In this document: in pieces, positions 6,961-14,760 of the stretch
How the letters are laid out: each line of letters opens with the position of its first letter
Position numbering within the stretch: position 1 is the stretch's first letter
Assembly: GCA_910589635.1 (NCBI GenBank)
Contig: CAJUTD010000022.1
Coordinates: forward strand, 5,871-40,268
Direction: 5' to 3'
From: an uncultured Lachnospiraceae bacterium
GTDB lineage: Bacteria > Bacillota > Clostridia > Lachnospirales > Lachnospiraceae
DNA length: 34,398 bases
Made by a program: the position numbers and the translations under genes
Notes under the pieces: model-generated
What the model saw: only the letters and a program-made list of their open reading frames with translations
Databases searched by the model: none
Told to the model about the DNA's origin: nothing

Positions 6961-9903
6961 TTATTTGACAGTTACCTTGCAGGTGGCCTTCTTACCGCTG
7001 GATGTTTTGGCGGTGATTGTGGCCGTGCCGGCAGATTTTGCGGTTACTTTACCATTCTTTACAGTGGCAACCTTTTTCTTAGACGTTGTCCATGTAATCG
7101 TATCGCTTGTGTTCGACGGCTTCATAGTAGCCTTTAACTTAAAGGATTTGCCGCGTTTTAAGGTTAATTTTGCCTTATTCAGCTTCACGCTCTTGGCCGG
7201 AACCTTCTTGATGGTAATCGTGCAGATTGCTTTCTTAGAGCCTGCTTTAGCCGTAATCTTCACGGTTCCTGCTTTTTTGGCTGTTACTGTACCTTTTGAC
7301 ACTGTTGCTTTCTTCTTATCGCTTGTGCTCCAGCTGACAGTCTTGTTGGAGGCTGTAGACGGCGATACGGTCGCCTTTAATTTCTTCTTTTCACCGATTT
7401 TCATGGTAAGTTTTTTCTTATCCAGTTTGACGGAAGAGACGTCTGTGGTAACGGTCACTTTGCATTTAGCGGTGATAGTGGGTCCTAATTTCGCCGTAAT
7501 GTTGGCGGTGCCGTTGGCTTTTGCAGTCACTTTTCCGTTCTGGTCTACCGTGGCAACGCTTGTCTTGTCAGAAGACCATTGAACTTTTAAGCCAGCGGGA
7601 TTGACGGTAGCCGTTAATGTCTGGCTCTTACCTTTTTTCAAGGATAATGTAGATTTCAGGGACATCTGGGCCACAGCTATTTCCACATTGGCGGTGCGGA
7701 TAAAGTTATCTTCCTGGTAGGTGACCTTAATGGTCTTTTTACCGTATGTGTTCATGTCGATTCCCTGGGTATCAACCTGGAAATCTGTGATCTTTTCGGT
7801 AACGCCATCCTGACGGTTGGCAGTCACAGTAATGTCATCGGTATTCAGAGTCTCGCCTTTTTTGTAAACGGTTTTCGTCTTCTGGGCGGAGATGGACTTC
7901 AAGGCGTTCCGGTTCTTGACTGTGAACGAGCAGCCGTCTTTGTCCGCGCCGTCGGTAAGTGATAAATCATTGTTCGCGCTTGTCAGGAACATGCCCGGCG
8001 ACAATACGCTCTCGAACGATACCGTGCCCTCTTTGCCGTTCAGCCCGGCTACCGTCTTAAAAGTCATGGAATTGCCTACGCTGGCGTCTGTAGATAAAGA
8101 GTTGCTGTCGGTAGCGTGCTGCGCAAGGACTACATCCGTGCCGGAAACCTGTAAGTAAAGGCCCGGACGGTTCCATGCCTCAATGGACACATAAGTAGGC
8201 TCGCTAGGATCTGCTTTTCCGGCAACGATCTCCCATTTGGAATCACCCTCATTGGTAGTTGCAGCCATGCTTACGCCCTTGGCTGTTTTCTTTCCGGGAG
8301 TAAAAGGATAATCCTTATCGTACCTTGTTGTCAGGAAGTCTTCATGGGTAATGTTATTTCCGGCAGAATCGGTAATCCAGCTTGTCGTACCAGTCAGTCC
8401 GGTGGCGGTATCTTGTACTGGCTTCACCAGTCCGTTCTCATCAAAGTTGATTTCCTCAATATAAGCTACGCGGCGTTTGCCAAATCCCCAGGGAAGGCTG
8501 CCGTTGTGGTCAATCAGATACGTTTTCCCCTTGAAGTCAAACACAGAAGGATGGCGCGTATCGCCGGTTGGGTTCCAGGGGAGCAGCACATCTTGGAATT
8601 CCCAGTCCGCTTCGTTCAAATCATCGCAGGTTGCGTAGGCAAGCTGTTCTCTCCAGTCTACGGCGAAGAAGAGATAGTATTTCCCATAAGGCTTGCCATT
8701 CTCATCCTGACGGCGGTAAATGAATGGAGCCTCAGTAAAGAAATGGTAATTGGGAACCATTGCGCCATCTTTTTCCATCCATGTGTAGAGGCCGTTCAAC
8801 ATATATTCTTCATCACATTTTAAGAGCCCCTGCATGCTTCCACCGTCATTATCGTTGGCAACGCCGTATTCGGTATAGGGCGTGTCGCCTTCATAACCAT
8901 ATGTGTTGAACGTGCGGAATTTGGAGCAGATAATATCCCCATTGGGGAATTCCGCGCCTTTTTCAATGGTATGGGAACCTTTCAAATCATTATAAGTTAC
9001 AGCCTCAGGATAGCCGTAAGGGACGTCTACCAGCTGGCTGGTAACGGAACCTGCTGCATATTTTGTAGCGACCGAGCCGTTTTTGGATAAGAGGCTGCGT
9101 GTTGTCTTCATCGTAATCAGGCCATTGTTATCCTTATCGGTAAGACTGATCATGTCTTCATTCAGCTCTGCAATAAAGCAGAAGGAGTTCCCCCAGGCGA
9201 GGTAGCGGTGTTCCACGCCGTTCTCATCCGTCTCCACCCAAGCCGTGGGGTCAATATCGTCATGGTTGTGTGCAAACGGCCAGGTGACGTTATTCTGCAC
9301 AAGTGGTACGCCAATGTCCACAAAATATTTGGAAGTAGGGTTCTTGTCGGCAATTCCTTTGGCCTGGCAGTAAGCTGCCTTGGCTTCGGTGCTGGACCAT
9401 CCGGTAGGTGTGTCTGCAACGCCAACGCCGATATGTTTGACGCCGTTTGAACAGTAATAAAAATAATAATAATCTTTGTTCAGTTCGGGGTCGCGGTGTT
9501 TCATCACCTGCCCGGCCCACGCTTCATTGCCGCCGGCCCAGGGGATATAGCTCTTGTCTGCTGAGGCAACGACGCCGTGGTAACTCCAGGTCTCGAGGTC
9601 TTTTGAGGAATAGCAGTACCAGTCCGGCATGCTGTAACCGCCTCCGTTGGTGGTATTGTCATGCCCCAAGTAAAGATAAACCGTATCGCCGTCTACTAAG
9701 ACGCCGGGATCCCCCGCATAAATTGTATTCCCGTTCTCGTCAAACCCGCTAATTGGGTTCCCTTTGCTCTTCGGAAGCGTAATTTCCGCCCCGGCTGCCG
9801 CCTTTTCGCCGTCTATGGCAGCCGCATTGACAGCTGGTATATCAGCCGTAAAAATCGACAATGCCATAACTGCGGACAAAGCGCCTGCAATCACTTTTTT
9901 CAT
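6961..9903 (-). CDS. Secreted GH43-type glycosidase with AbfB-like, Big_3 and three Big_2 domains
   Basis: A 980-residue exported enzyme, probably an arabinofuranosidase or xylosidase acting on arabinoxylan outside the cell. Signal peptide at 1-28. The five-bladed propeller shows the GH43 triad: base D65 in YAGDPG, pKa-modulating D218 in IDPTAW, and acid E391 in FTEAPF. The D218-E391 interval is about 100 residues longer than in the downstream paralogue. C-terminal parts in order: AbfB-like beta-trefoil (about 540-665), Big_3 Ig-like domain (about 668-744), and three very Lys-rich Big_2 domains (about 745-819, 820-900, 901-980). There is no LPXTG anchor; the basic tail may hold it on anionic cell wall. 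The start at 9903 follows AAAGGAG on the minus strand. It is divergent from the GH10 gene. The exact substrate and GH43 subfamily cannot be read by eye. Confidence 0.9.
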   Translation of the reverse strand: MKKVIAGALSAVMALSIFTADIPAVNAAAIDGEKAAAGAEITLPKSKGNPISGFDENGNTIYAGDPGVLVDGDTVYLYLGHDNTTNGGGYSMPDWYCYSSKDLETWSYHGVVASADKSYIPWAGGNEAWAGQVMKHRDPELNKDYYYFYYCSNGVKHIGVGVADTPTGWSSTEAKAAYCQAKGIADKNPTSKYFVDIGVPLVQNNVTWPFAHNHDDIDPTAWVETDENGVEHRYLAWGNSFCFIAELNEDMISLTDKDNNGLITMKTTRSLLSKNGSVATKYAAGSVTSQLVDVPYGYPEAVTYNDLKGSHTIEKGAEFPNGDIICSKFRTFNTYGYEGDTPYTEYGVANDNDGGSMQGLLKCDEEYMLNGLYTWMEKDGAMVPNYHFFTEAPFIYRRQDENGKPYGKYYLFFAVDWREQLAYATCDDLNEADWEFQDVLLPWNPTGDTRHPSVFDFKGKTYLIDHNGSLPWGFGKRRVAYIEEINFDENGLVKPVQDTATGLTGTTSWITDSAGNNITHEDFLTTRYDKDYPFTPGKKTAKGVSMAATTNEGDSKWEIVAGKADPSEPTYVSIEAWNRPGLYLQVSGTDVVLAQHATDSNSLSTDASVGNSMTFKTVAGLNGKEGTVSFESVLSPGMFLTSANNDLSLTDGADKDGCSFTVKNRNALKSISAQKTKTVYKKGETLNTDDITVTANRQDGVTEKITDFQVDTQGIDMNTYGKKTIKVTYQEDNFIRTANVEIAVAQMSLKSTLSLKKGKSQTLTATVNPAGLKVQWSSDKTSVATVDQNGKVTAKANGTANITAKLGPTITAKCKVTVTTDVSSVKLDKKKLTMKIGEKKKLKATVSPSTASNKTVSWSTSDKKKATVSKGTVTAKKAGTVKITAKAGSKKAICTITIKKVPAKSVKLNKAKLTLKRGKSFKLKATMKPSNTSDTITWTTSKKKVATVKNGKVTAKSAGTATITAKTSSGKKATCKVTVK

Positions 9904-9942
9904 AATCTTTTCTCCTTTCCATTCATTAAAAATTGTAAGTTT

Positions 9943-9971
9943 ATTTTAGCATATATTCCTAATTACAGCAA
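9943..9971 (-). promoter_or_regulatory. Predicted promoter of the minus-strand GH43 gene
   Basis: On the minus strand, TTGCTG (9971-9966) and TAAAAT (9948-9943) are 17 bp apart. A TGC directly upstream of the -10 hexamer gives an extended -10. It sits 40 bases before the start codon in the 248-bp divergent gap shared with the GH10 gene. Confidence 0.5.
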
Positions 9972-9997
9972 GGAGTATTACGTCTGTTTTAGGGAAA

Positions 9998-10039
9998 GTG
10001 CAAAAAAAACGTGCAATTTCAATTGATTTTTGTTATGAT
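9998..10039 (+). promoter_or_regulatory. Predicted GH10 promoter with GTGCAA direct repeats
   Basis: An extended -10 element, TGT followed by TATGAT (10034-10039), lies about 110 bases before the GH10 start codon. There is no good -35. Instead, two direct copies of GTGCAA (9998-10003 and 10011-10016) with a 13-bp period occupy the -35 region. This layout would suit a promoter that needs an activator, but no regulator is in the window to pair with it. Confidence 0.45.
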
Positions 10040-10052
10040 AGAAATGGAAGGG

Positions 10053-10136
10053 CAAAACGCGTAAGGCCATGGGAATTAATATTTAGAGCAATTTGGCCAC
10101 CTTTAGATATTGGTTTTCGTGGCGTGAGGCGTTTTG
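10053..10136 (+). other. Long imperfect dyad in the GH10 leader
   Basis: Bases 10053-10069 (CAAAACGC at the outer end) can pair with 10120-10136 at 14 of 17 positions. The duplex ends just before the GH10 Shine-Dalgarno (about 10138-10144) and would span almost the whole predicted 5' UTR. Competing pairings exist: GGCCA 10065-10069 with TGGCC 10094-10098, and GCCAC 10096-10100 with GTGGC 10119-10123. A structured leader or an operator dyad are both possible; I recognise no known riboswitch. Confidence 0.35.
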
Positions 10137-10151
10137 AGAAAGGATATCTAT

Positions 10152-12557
10152 ATGATAAGAAAAAGGAATAAGTTTGTTAAGAGGGCCGCATCATTTCTTC
10201 TGGCCGGCTGTTTGTTCTTTCAGGGATTTGGAGAGAGCGTGGCAGAGGCGGTTTCACCGGAAGAAATTGCAGCAGAGGTATTTTCTTTACAAGAATCGGC
10301 GGCGGAGGAAGTGCTGTGCGAGGAGGGGTTTGAGTCCGGGACGAGCGGCAAATGGCTTGCCAAAGACGGAACAAAGTTGTCTGTGGAGACGGACAATCCG
10401 AGGAGTGGCAACTACTGTATGAAAATTTCCGGCAGGACGATGACTTCCTCCGGTGCGAAACTGGAGATTGGGGATAAGCTTAAGAATGGCCATTACTTGG
10501 CGGTCTCTGCTTACGCAAAGTATACGGACGGCCCCCAGAATAAGAAAATCCAAGTAACCATGTCTTGCGACGGCAGATATTATGGATTAGGCGGCGGTGA
10601 ACTTACACGCAGCGAGTGGGGGGAGATTACAGGCAGCCTGGCTGTACCCAGCGGTGTCAACCTGTCGGACGCAGTCTTGTTCTTTGAGACGCCGTGGAAG
10701 GCCGAACCCTCGGCAGAAGAGGATTTAATGGATATCTATGTGGACGATGTCAAAGCGTCTCTGATTCCGTTTTGTGATACCGGCGATTATCCTTCTTTGA
10801 AAGAACTGTACAAAGACCAATTCCGCATCGGCCTTGCTGTGCCGGACGCTGTTTTGAATACGCCGGAGTACAGCCAGCTATTTAGCAGGCAGTGCAATAG
10901 CATGACGATGGAAAATGAGATGAAGCCTGCCTATATCATGGATGAGGCGACAAGTAAAAGTAATTTAAGTGAATACAAAGAGCATGTTGCCCTTAATTTT
11001 AACGCATACAAAAACGGACTGGAATATGCAAAACAGCATGGAATCGCAGTGCGCGGTCATGTGCTCGTCTGGCATTCCCAGACTCCGGATTGGTTTTTCT
11101 ATGAGAATTATGATACCGGCGGTAAACGTGCGGACAGAGATTTAATGCTTAAGCGGATGGAGAACTATATTAAGGAAGTCATTGCCTGGACGCAGACAAA
11201 TTATCCCGGTGTGATCTATGCCTGGGATGTAGTAAACGAGGCGGTGGCAGATTATTTTGGGGCGGGACCGGCGCCCATGCGCCAGGAGGACAGCCTCTGG
11301 TATCAGACGATAGGAGAAGACTTTGTGCAGAAAGCGTTTGCTTATGCGCGCAAATACACAAGACAGTATCATGGAGAAGACGTTCAATTGTTTTACAATG
11401 ACTACAATGAATATTTCCCGGCCAAGCGAGAGGGGATTATATCATTGTTAAAGCCTATAAAAGAAGCCGGGAACATTGACGGTGTGGGTATGCAGAGCCA
11501 TATTGATACGGCGCGTCCGCTGGAAGGAGACAGCGGTTATATGACAACGGTGAGGAAGTTCCGGGACGAGCTGGGGCTGCAAATTCATGTGACAGAGCTG
11601 GATATCGGCATGGCTGCGGGCGATACAGAAGAATCCCAGGGAGATTATTACCAGAAATTTATGGAAGCGTTATTAAAGGAAAAGAGGGATGGAGCCAACA
11701 TTACCAGTCTGACGTTCTGGGGGCTTACAGACGGCTTATCGTGGCGTCCCGGCGAACAATGTCTGCTGTTCCGTGATGATTTGAGCAGGAAACCTGCGTT
11801 TGAGGGGGTTATCAAGGCAATCGGTTATACCGGGGAAGGCAATGATAAGGAGGATAATGAGAATCCTCCCCCTGCCGAGAAAACGGTTATCAAAGATGCG
11901 TATATTTCCTCAATTCCATCACAGGTTTATACGGGGCGGGCATTAAAGCCTGCGTTCACCGTAACCTGCAATGGCAAGAAGCTCGTGAAAGATAGAGATT
12001 ACACGGTGGCTTATAAGAACAACATTAATATCGGCAAGGCTCTTGCAGTAGTTTGCGGAAAAGGCGATTATGAGGGCACAGCACAGAAAGAATTTACGAT
12101 TACCGTGAAGAAAAATAAAGTCTATACGGTCGGTGATTACAAGTACAAGATTACGGATGCCAAAACGAACGGCAAAGGGTGCGTGGCGCTTGCAGGCATC
12201 AAGAGCAATGCGGTTAAGAAAAGACTGAAAAAAATCAATGTGGCTGCCACTGTGAAGATTGGCGGAAAAAGTTTCAAAGTTACGTCCATAGGCAGAGCGG
12301 CGTGCCAGGGCTGCCCCAAGGCTGCCGCTGTGACAATCGGCAGCAATGTTACAGGGATTGGCGAAAAAGCATTTTATAATTGTAAAAAATTAAAGAAAAT
12401 AACCATAAAGTCTACGAAACTCAAATCGGTAGGTAAAAATGCGCTGAAAAATATCCACGCAAAAGCTGTAGTTAAGACGCCGAAACGCAAGCTCAAAGCA
12501 TATCGAAAGCTGCTGAAATCCAAGGGACTGAAGCGGGGGACAAAGATTTCTTTTTGA
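10152..12557 (+). CDS. Secreted GH10 endo-beta-1,4-xylanase with CBM22-like, Ig-like and LRR_5 modules
   Basis: An 801-residue exported xylanase that cleaves the beta-1,4-xylan backbone. Order of parts: signal peptide (about 1-33), CBM22/CBM4_9-like xylan-binding module (about 50-205), GH10 barrel (about 210-560), a YTG-type Ig-like repeat (about 580-655), and a C-terminal leucine-rich repeat module of the LRR_5/BspA type (about 665-790). GH10 motifs include MENEMKP, GHVLVWHSQ, the acid/base E363 in WDVVNEA, the nucleophile E482 in HVTELDI, and TFWGLTDG. ATG 10152 is chosen because AAAGGA lies about seven bases upstream; the in-frame TTG at 10134 does not. An LAGC motif in the signal peptide resembles a lipobox, but the hydrophobic run continues past it and an AEA site follows. 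The fusion to an LRR_5 tail is unusual. Confidence 0.95.
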   Translation: MIRKRNKFVKRAASFLLAGCLFFQGFGESVAEAVSPEEIAAEVFSLQESAAEEVLCEEGFESGTSGKWLAKDGTKLSVETDNPRSGNYCMKISGRTMTSSGAKLEIGDKLKNGHYLAVSAYAKYTDGPQNKKIQVTMSCDGRYYGLGGGELTRSEWGEITGSLAVPSGVNLSDAVLFFETPWKAEPSAEEDLMDIYVDDVKASLIPFCDTGDYPSLKELYKDQFRIGLAVPDAVLNTPEYSQLFSRQCNSMTMENEMKPAYIMDEATSKSNLSEYKEHVALNFNAYKNGLEYAKQHGIAVRGHVLVWHSQTPDWFFYENYDTGGKRADRDLMLKRMENYIKEVIAWTQTNYPGVIYAWDVVNEAVADYFGAGPAPMRQEDSLWYQTIGEDFVQKAFAYARKYTRQYHGEDVQLFYNDYNEYFPAKREGIISLLKPIKEAGNIDGVGMQSHIDTARPLEGDSGYMTTVRKFRDELGLQIHVTELDIGMAAGDTEESQGDYYQKFMEALLKEKRDGANITSLTFWGLTDGLSWRPGEQCLLFRDDLSRKPAFEGVIKAIGYTGEGNDKEDNENPPPAEKTVIKDAYISSIPSQVYTGRALKPAFTVTCNGKKLVKDRDYTVAYKNNINIGKALAVVCGKGDYEGTAQKEFTITVKKNKVYTVGDYKYKITDAKTNGKGCVALAGIKSNAVKKRLKKINVAATVKIGGKSFKVTSIGRAACQGCPKAAAVTIGSNVTGIGEKAFYNCKKLKKITIKSTKLKSVGKNALKNIHAKAVVKTPKRKLKAYRKLLKSKGLKRGTKISF

Positions 12558-12582
12558 CAAAACTTTAGTGCAGTGATATACT
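12554..12582 (+). promoter_or_regulatory. veg promoter, near-consensus sigma-A
   Basis: TTGACA (12554-12559) and TATACT (12577-12582) are separated by 17 bp. The -35 hexamer contains the TGA stop codon of the xylanase gene (12555-12557), so the two genes abut with no terminator between them. Eleven of twelve consensus positions match, fitting the very strong veg promoter known in Bacillus subtilis. Confidence 0.88.
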
Positions 12583-12652
12583 AAATAAAGGTGCGAGTTG
12601 GCAAAGGGAAAGCCTGCAAGCTTTTCTCAATGAGTGAAATGAGGTGGAATGA

Positions 12653-12898
12653 GTGGCAGTACGACAGGCAGATATTGATAAAGTCCGCGCATCTGTGTCA
12701 GGACAGCTGGGCAATCGGGTTATGATACAATTAGATAGAGGGCGTAACAGAGTTGACATTCAAGAAGGCATTATTCAGGGGGCGTACCCTTCCGTATTCA
12801 CCATTTTAATTGATGAAGATGAGAAAAAACCACCGCAGCTCCTCTCTTTCAGCTATGCAGATATATTGACAAGAGATGTTAGAATGAAATTGTGTTAA
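12653..12898 (+). CDS. veg: Veg family protein
   Basis: A small 81-residue protein of the Veg (DUF1021) family. Recognisable features are the N-terminal IDKVRASVSGQLGNRV stretch, a basic RGRNR patch, the YPSVFTI segment, and the SFSYADILT motif near the C-terminus. In Bacillus subtilis Veg is made at high level from a strong promoter and stimulates biofilm formation; its molecular action is not settled. The GTG start at 12653 has GAGGTGG (12641-12647) five bases upstream. The gene has its own strong promoter upstream and a terminator downstream, so it is a short single-gene transcript. Its neighbour is the sporulation gene sipL. Confidence 0.93.
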   Translation: MAVRQADIDKVRASVSGQLGNRVMIQLDRGRNRVDIQEGIIQGAYPSVFTILIDEDEKKPPQLLSFSYADILTRDVRMKLC

Positions 12899-12910
12899 GC
12901 CAAACGGAAT

Positions 12911-12968
12911 AAAACACTCCGATTCTGAATAGAATGTACCAATATTCAGATAGGAGTGTTTTTATTTT
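12911..12968 (+). terminator. veg terminator, overlapping the sipL translation start region
   Basis: The outer arms AAAACACTCC (12911-12920) and GGAGTGTTTT (12953-12962) are perfectly complementary. A second 7-bp stem inside them, TCTGAAT (12924-12930) with ATTCAGA (12944-12950), stacks on top. A T-rich run follows (12959-12968). The 3' arm also contains the AGGAG that serves sipL. Confidence 0.85.
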
Positions 12969-14526
12969 GGATTTAGCGAAAAAATATGTACATATGAATC
13001 GGGAAAAAGGAAAAGCTGTGACGCAGATTACGCTCGACGACGATTTCAATGTGCCGGATATGAAGCCGGATTTGATAAGAATCATACAGGACAAAGGGGA
13101 ATTAAAACTGGATGAGACCACCATCACCCAGGACCATGTGTGGCTCAAGGGCGTGTTGAAATTTTCCCTGCTGTATCGCAGTGACCAGGAGGATGGTAAG
13201 ATTAACACCATGAGTGGTGAGATTCCTTTTCAGGAGAGCCTTGCCATAGATGGCGCCAATGAATATGACACTGCCAAATTGAAGTGGGAGATGGAAGATC
13301 TATCCATTGGCATCATCAATTCCCGCAAACTGAGTGTCAAGGCATTAGTGACCTTACATGCAGTGATTGATGAGATTTACGATGAAGAGCTTATCACTGG
13401 CGTGGGCCAGGAGGAGGGCGTGCAGCTCTTAGAGCAGACCTTGTCCGCGATGGAGCTGTTCTTGTCTAAAAAAGATACCTTCCGCTTCAAAGAGGAAATT
13501 CTGCTGCCCTCCAATAAGCCGAATATCCGGCAGATGTTGTGGAAAAGCGTGCAACTGCGCGGTGTGGAGACGCGCCTTGTGGATCAGAAATTGAACATTA
13601 AGGGAGAAGCATTGGTGTTTGCGCTCTATGAGGGGGAGGACGAGGAGGAGCATTTACAGTGGATGGAGACGGCGCTGCCGTTTACCGGAGTCATTGATTG
13701 CAGCGGATGCGGGGAGGATATGATTGCTGACGTAACATATGACGTTGCCGCTATAGAGCTGGAAGTGAAGCCGGACTATGATGGAGAAGAGCGAATGCTC
13801 CACTTGGAACTGGTGCTGGATCTTGATATCAAAATTTTTAAAGAGGAGGAAACCCGGGTGGTGGCCGACCTCTATGTAGTAAACGAAAAATGGACGCCCA
13901 TGTACCAGGAGGCAGTATTTGAAAAATTGCTCATCCACAATGATTCTAAATGCAAGATTTCTGACAAAATAAGTATTGATGGAAATCAGGAACCGATGCT
14001 GCAAATTTGTGCCAGTGAAGGGTATGCCGTGGCTGAGCAGGCGGAAATCGTGGAAGACGGCATTCAAGTAGAGGGAACGCTGCAAGTGACAATCCTCTAT
14101 GTGACTTCTGATGACCGTATGCCGGTTGCCTCGGTCAAAGATATTCTGCCCTTCCATTACTTGATTGAGGCGCCAGGTATCCATGAGGGCTGCCGTTTCC
14201 ATTTGCAGGCGGGTGTCGACCAGCTCACTACTGTAATGGCGGACAGTAGCCAGGTGGAGGTGAAGGCAGTGCTCAACTTAAACTGCATTGTCTTCGAGCA
14301 GCAGAAAATTAACAAGATTACAGAGGTGGAGCAGGAACCGCTGAATATGGAAGAATTGCAGGAAAGCCCTGGAATTATCGGTTATATTGCCAAAGAGGGG
14401 GATAAATTGTGGGATATTGCCAAAGAGAATTTCACAACAATCTCCGAGATAGTTAAGACGAACCAGCTTTCCTCGGAGCAGATTAAAGCCGGGGATAAAA
14501 TTTTGATAATTAAGACGGTCGGGTAA
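12967..14526 (+). CDS. sipL: SipL-like spore coat morphogenetic protein (SPOCS repeats plus LysM)
   Basis: A 519-residue protein with DUF3794/SPOCS domains (the opening one includes QITLDDDFNVPDMKPD) and a C-terminal LysM domain (about residues 470-517; IGYIAKEGDKLWDIAKEN and then AGDKILII). This is the architecture of Clostridioides difficile SipL, which binds SpoIVA and anchors the coat basal layer on the forespore. I chose TTG 12967, giving a start of MDLAKKYVHMNREKGK, for two reasons: AGGAG at 12952-12956 lies ten bases upstream, and this matches the usual family N-terminus. The in-frame ATG 12934 lies inside the veg terminator loop and has no ribosome-binding site. Expression is presumably in the mother cell; no promoter was clear. 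Confidence 0.85.
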   Translation: MDLAKKYVHMNREKGKAVTQITLDDDFNVPDMKPDLIRIIQDKGELKLDETTITQDHVWLKGVLKFSLLYRSDQEDGKINTMSGEIPFQESLAIDGANEYDTAKLKWEMEDLSIGIINSRKLSVKALVTLHAVIDEIYDEELITGVGQEEGVQLLEQTLSAMELFLSKKDTFRFKEEILLPSNKPNIRQMLWKSVQLRGVETRLVDQKLNIKGEALVFALYEGEDEEEHLQWMETALPFTGVIDCSGCGEDMIADVTYDVAAIELEVKPDYDGEERMLHLELVLDLDIKIFKEEETRVVADLYVVNEKWTPMYQEAVFEKLLIHNDSKCKISDKISIDGNQEPMLQICASEGYAVAEQAEIVEDGIQVEGTLQVTILYVTSDDRMPVASVKDILPFHYLIEAPGIHEGCRFHLQAGVDQLTTVMADSSQVEVKAVLNLNCIVFEQQKINKITEVEQEPLNMEELQESPGIIGYIAKEGDKLWDIAKENFTTISEIVKTNQLSSEQIKAGDKILIIKTVG

Positions 14527-14566
14527 CGCATAGATCGTGAGGATGTGGAAATTTTTAGTTACGATT

Positions 14567-14624
14567 GTCAGCGCAAATGGAGAAATCATCATACATGCAT
14601 GCGGTTATCTCTATTTGCGCTGAC
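14567..14624. repeat. Perfect 12-bp inverted repeat in the sipL-GH43 gap
   Basis: GTCAGCGCAAAT (14567-14578) pairs perfectly with 14613-14624. Four more pairs follow after one mismatch (14580-14583 with 14608-14611). The 24-base loop contains the palindrome CATGCATG. It lies 40 bases after the sipL stop. It may end sipL transcription, but the following bases (TTGTAAGTTG) are a poor T-tract, so a recombined or REP-like origin is also possible. Confidence 0.5.
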
Positions 14625-14677
14625 TTGTAAGTTGTGGCAACATTTATATAAAAACACCAAATTAAAGTCTATTTACC

Positions 14678-14706
14678 TTGCATTTTTGGTCATTCTGTTA
14701 TAAGAT
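14678..14706 (+). promoter_or_regulatory. Weak predicted promoter of the second GH43 gene
   Basis: TTGCAT (14678-14683) and TAAGAT (14701-14706) are separated by 17 bp and lie 55-83 bases before the start codon. They match consensus at only 3/6 and 4/6 positions, so this promoter would be weak or need an activator. Nothing better is seen in the 234-bp gap. Confidence 0.35.
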
Positions 14707-14760
14707 GGGTATACCAATTAACTTTTTGTATTCATTTTTGATGGAAGGGAAGGAAAAGCA

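Noticed and set aside
10134..10151. TTG at 10134 as the xylanase start
   Set aside because: No Shine-Dalgarno precedes it, while ATG 10152 has AAAGGA at good distance and starts a clean signal peptide.
9904..10151. Catabolite-repression (cre) site in the GH43-GH10 divergent gap
   Set aside because: I looked for a TGNAANCGNWNNCA-type match; the closest sequence (around 10051-10065) lacks the conserved TG, so I do not call one.
10198..10220. LAGC lipobox making the xylanase a lipoprotein
   Set aside because: The hydrophobic run before the Cys is short and continues after it, and a standard AEA cleavage site follows. A secreted form is more likely, though not certain.
12934..12966. ATG 12934 as the sipL start
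   Set aside because: It lies in the loop of the veg terminator, lacks a Shine-Dalgarno and adds residues not seen at the usual family N-terminus.
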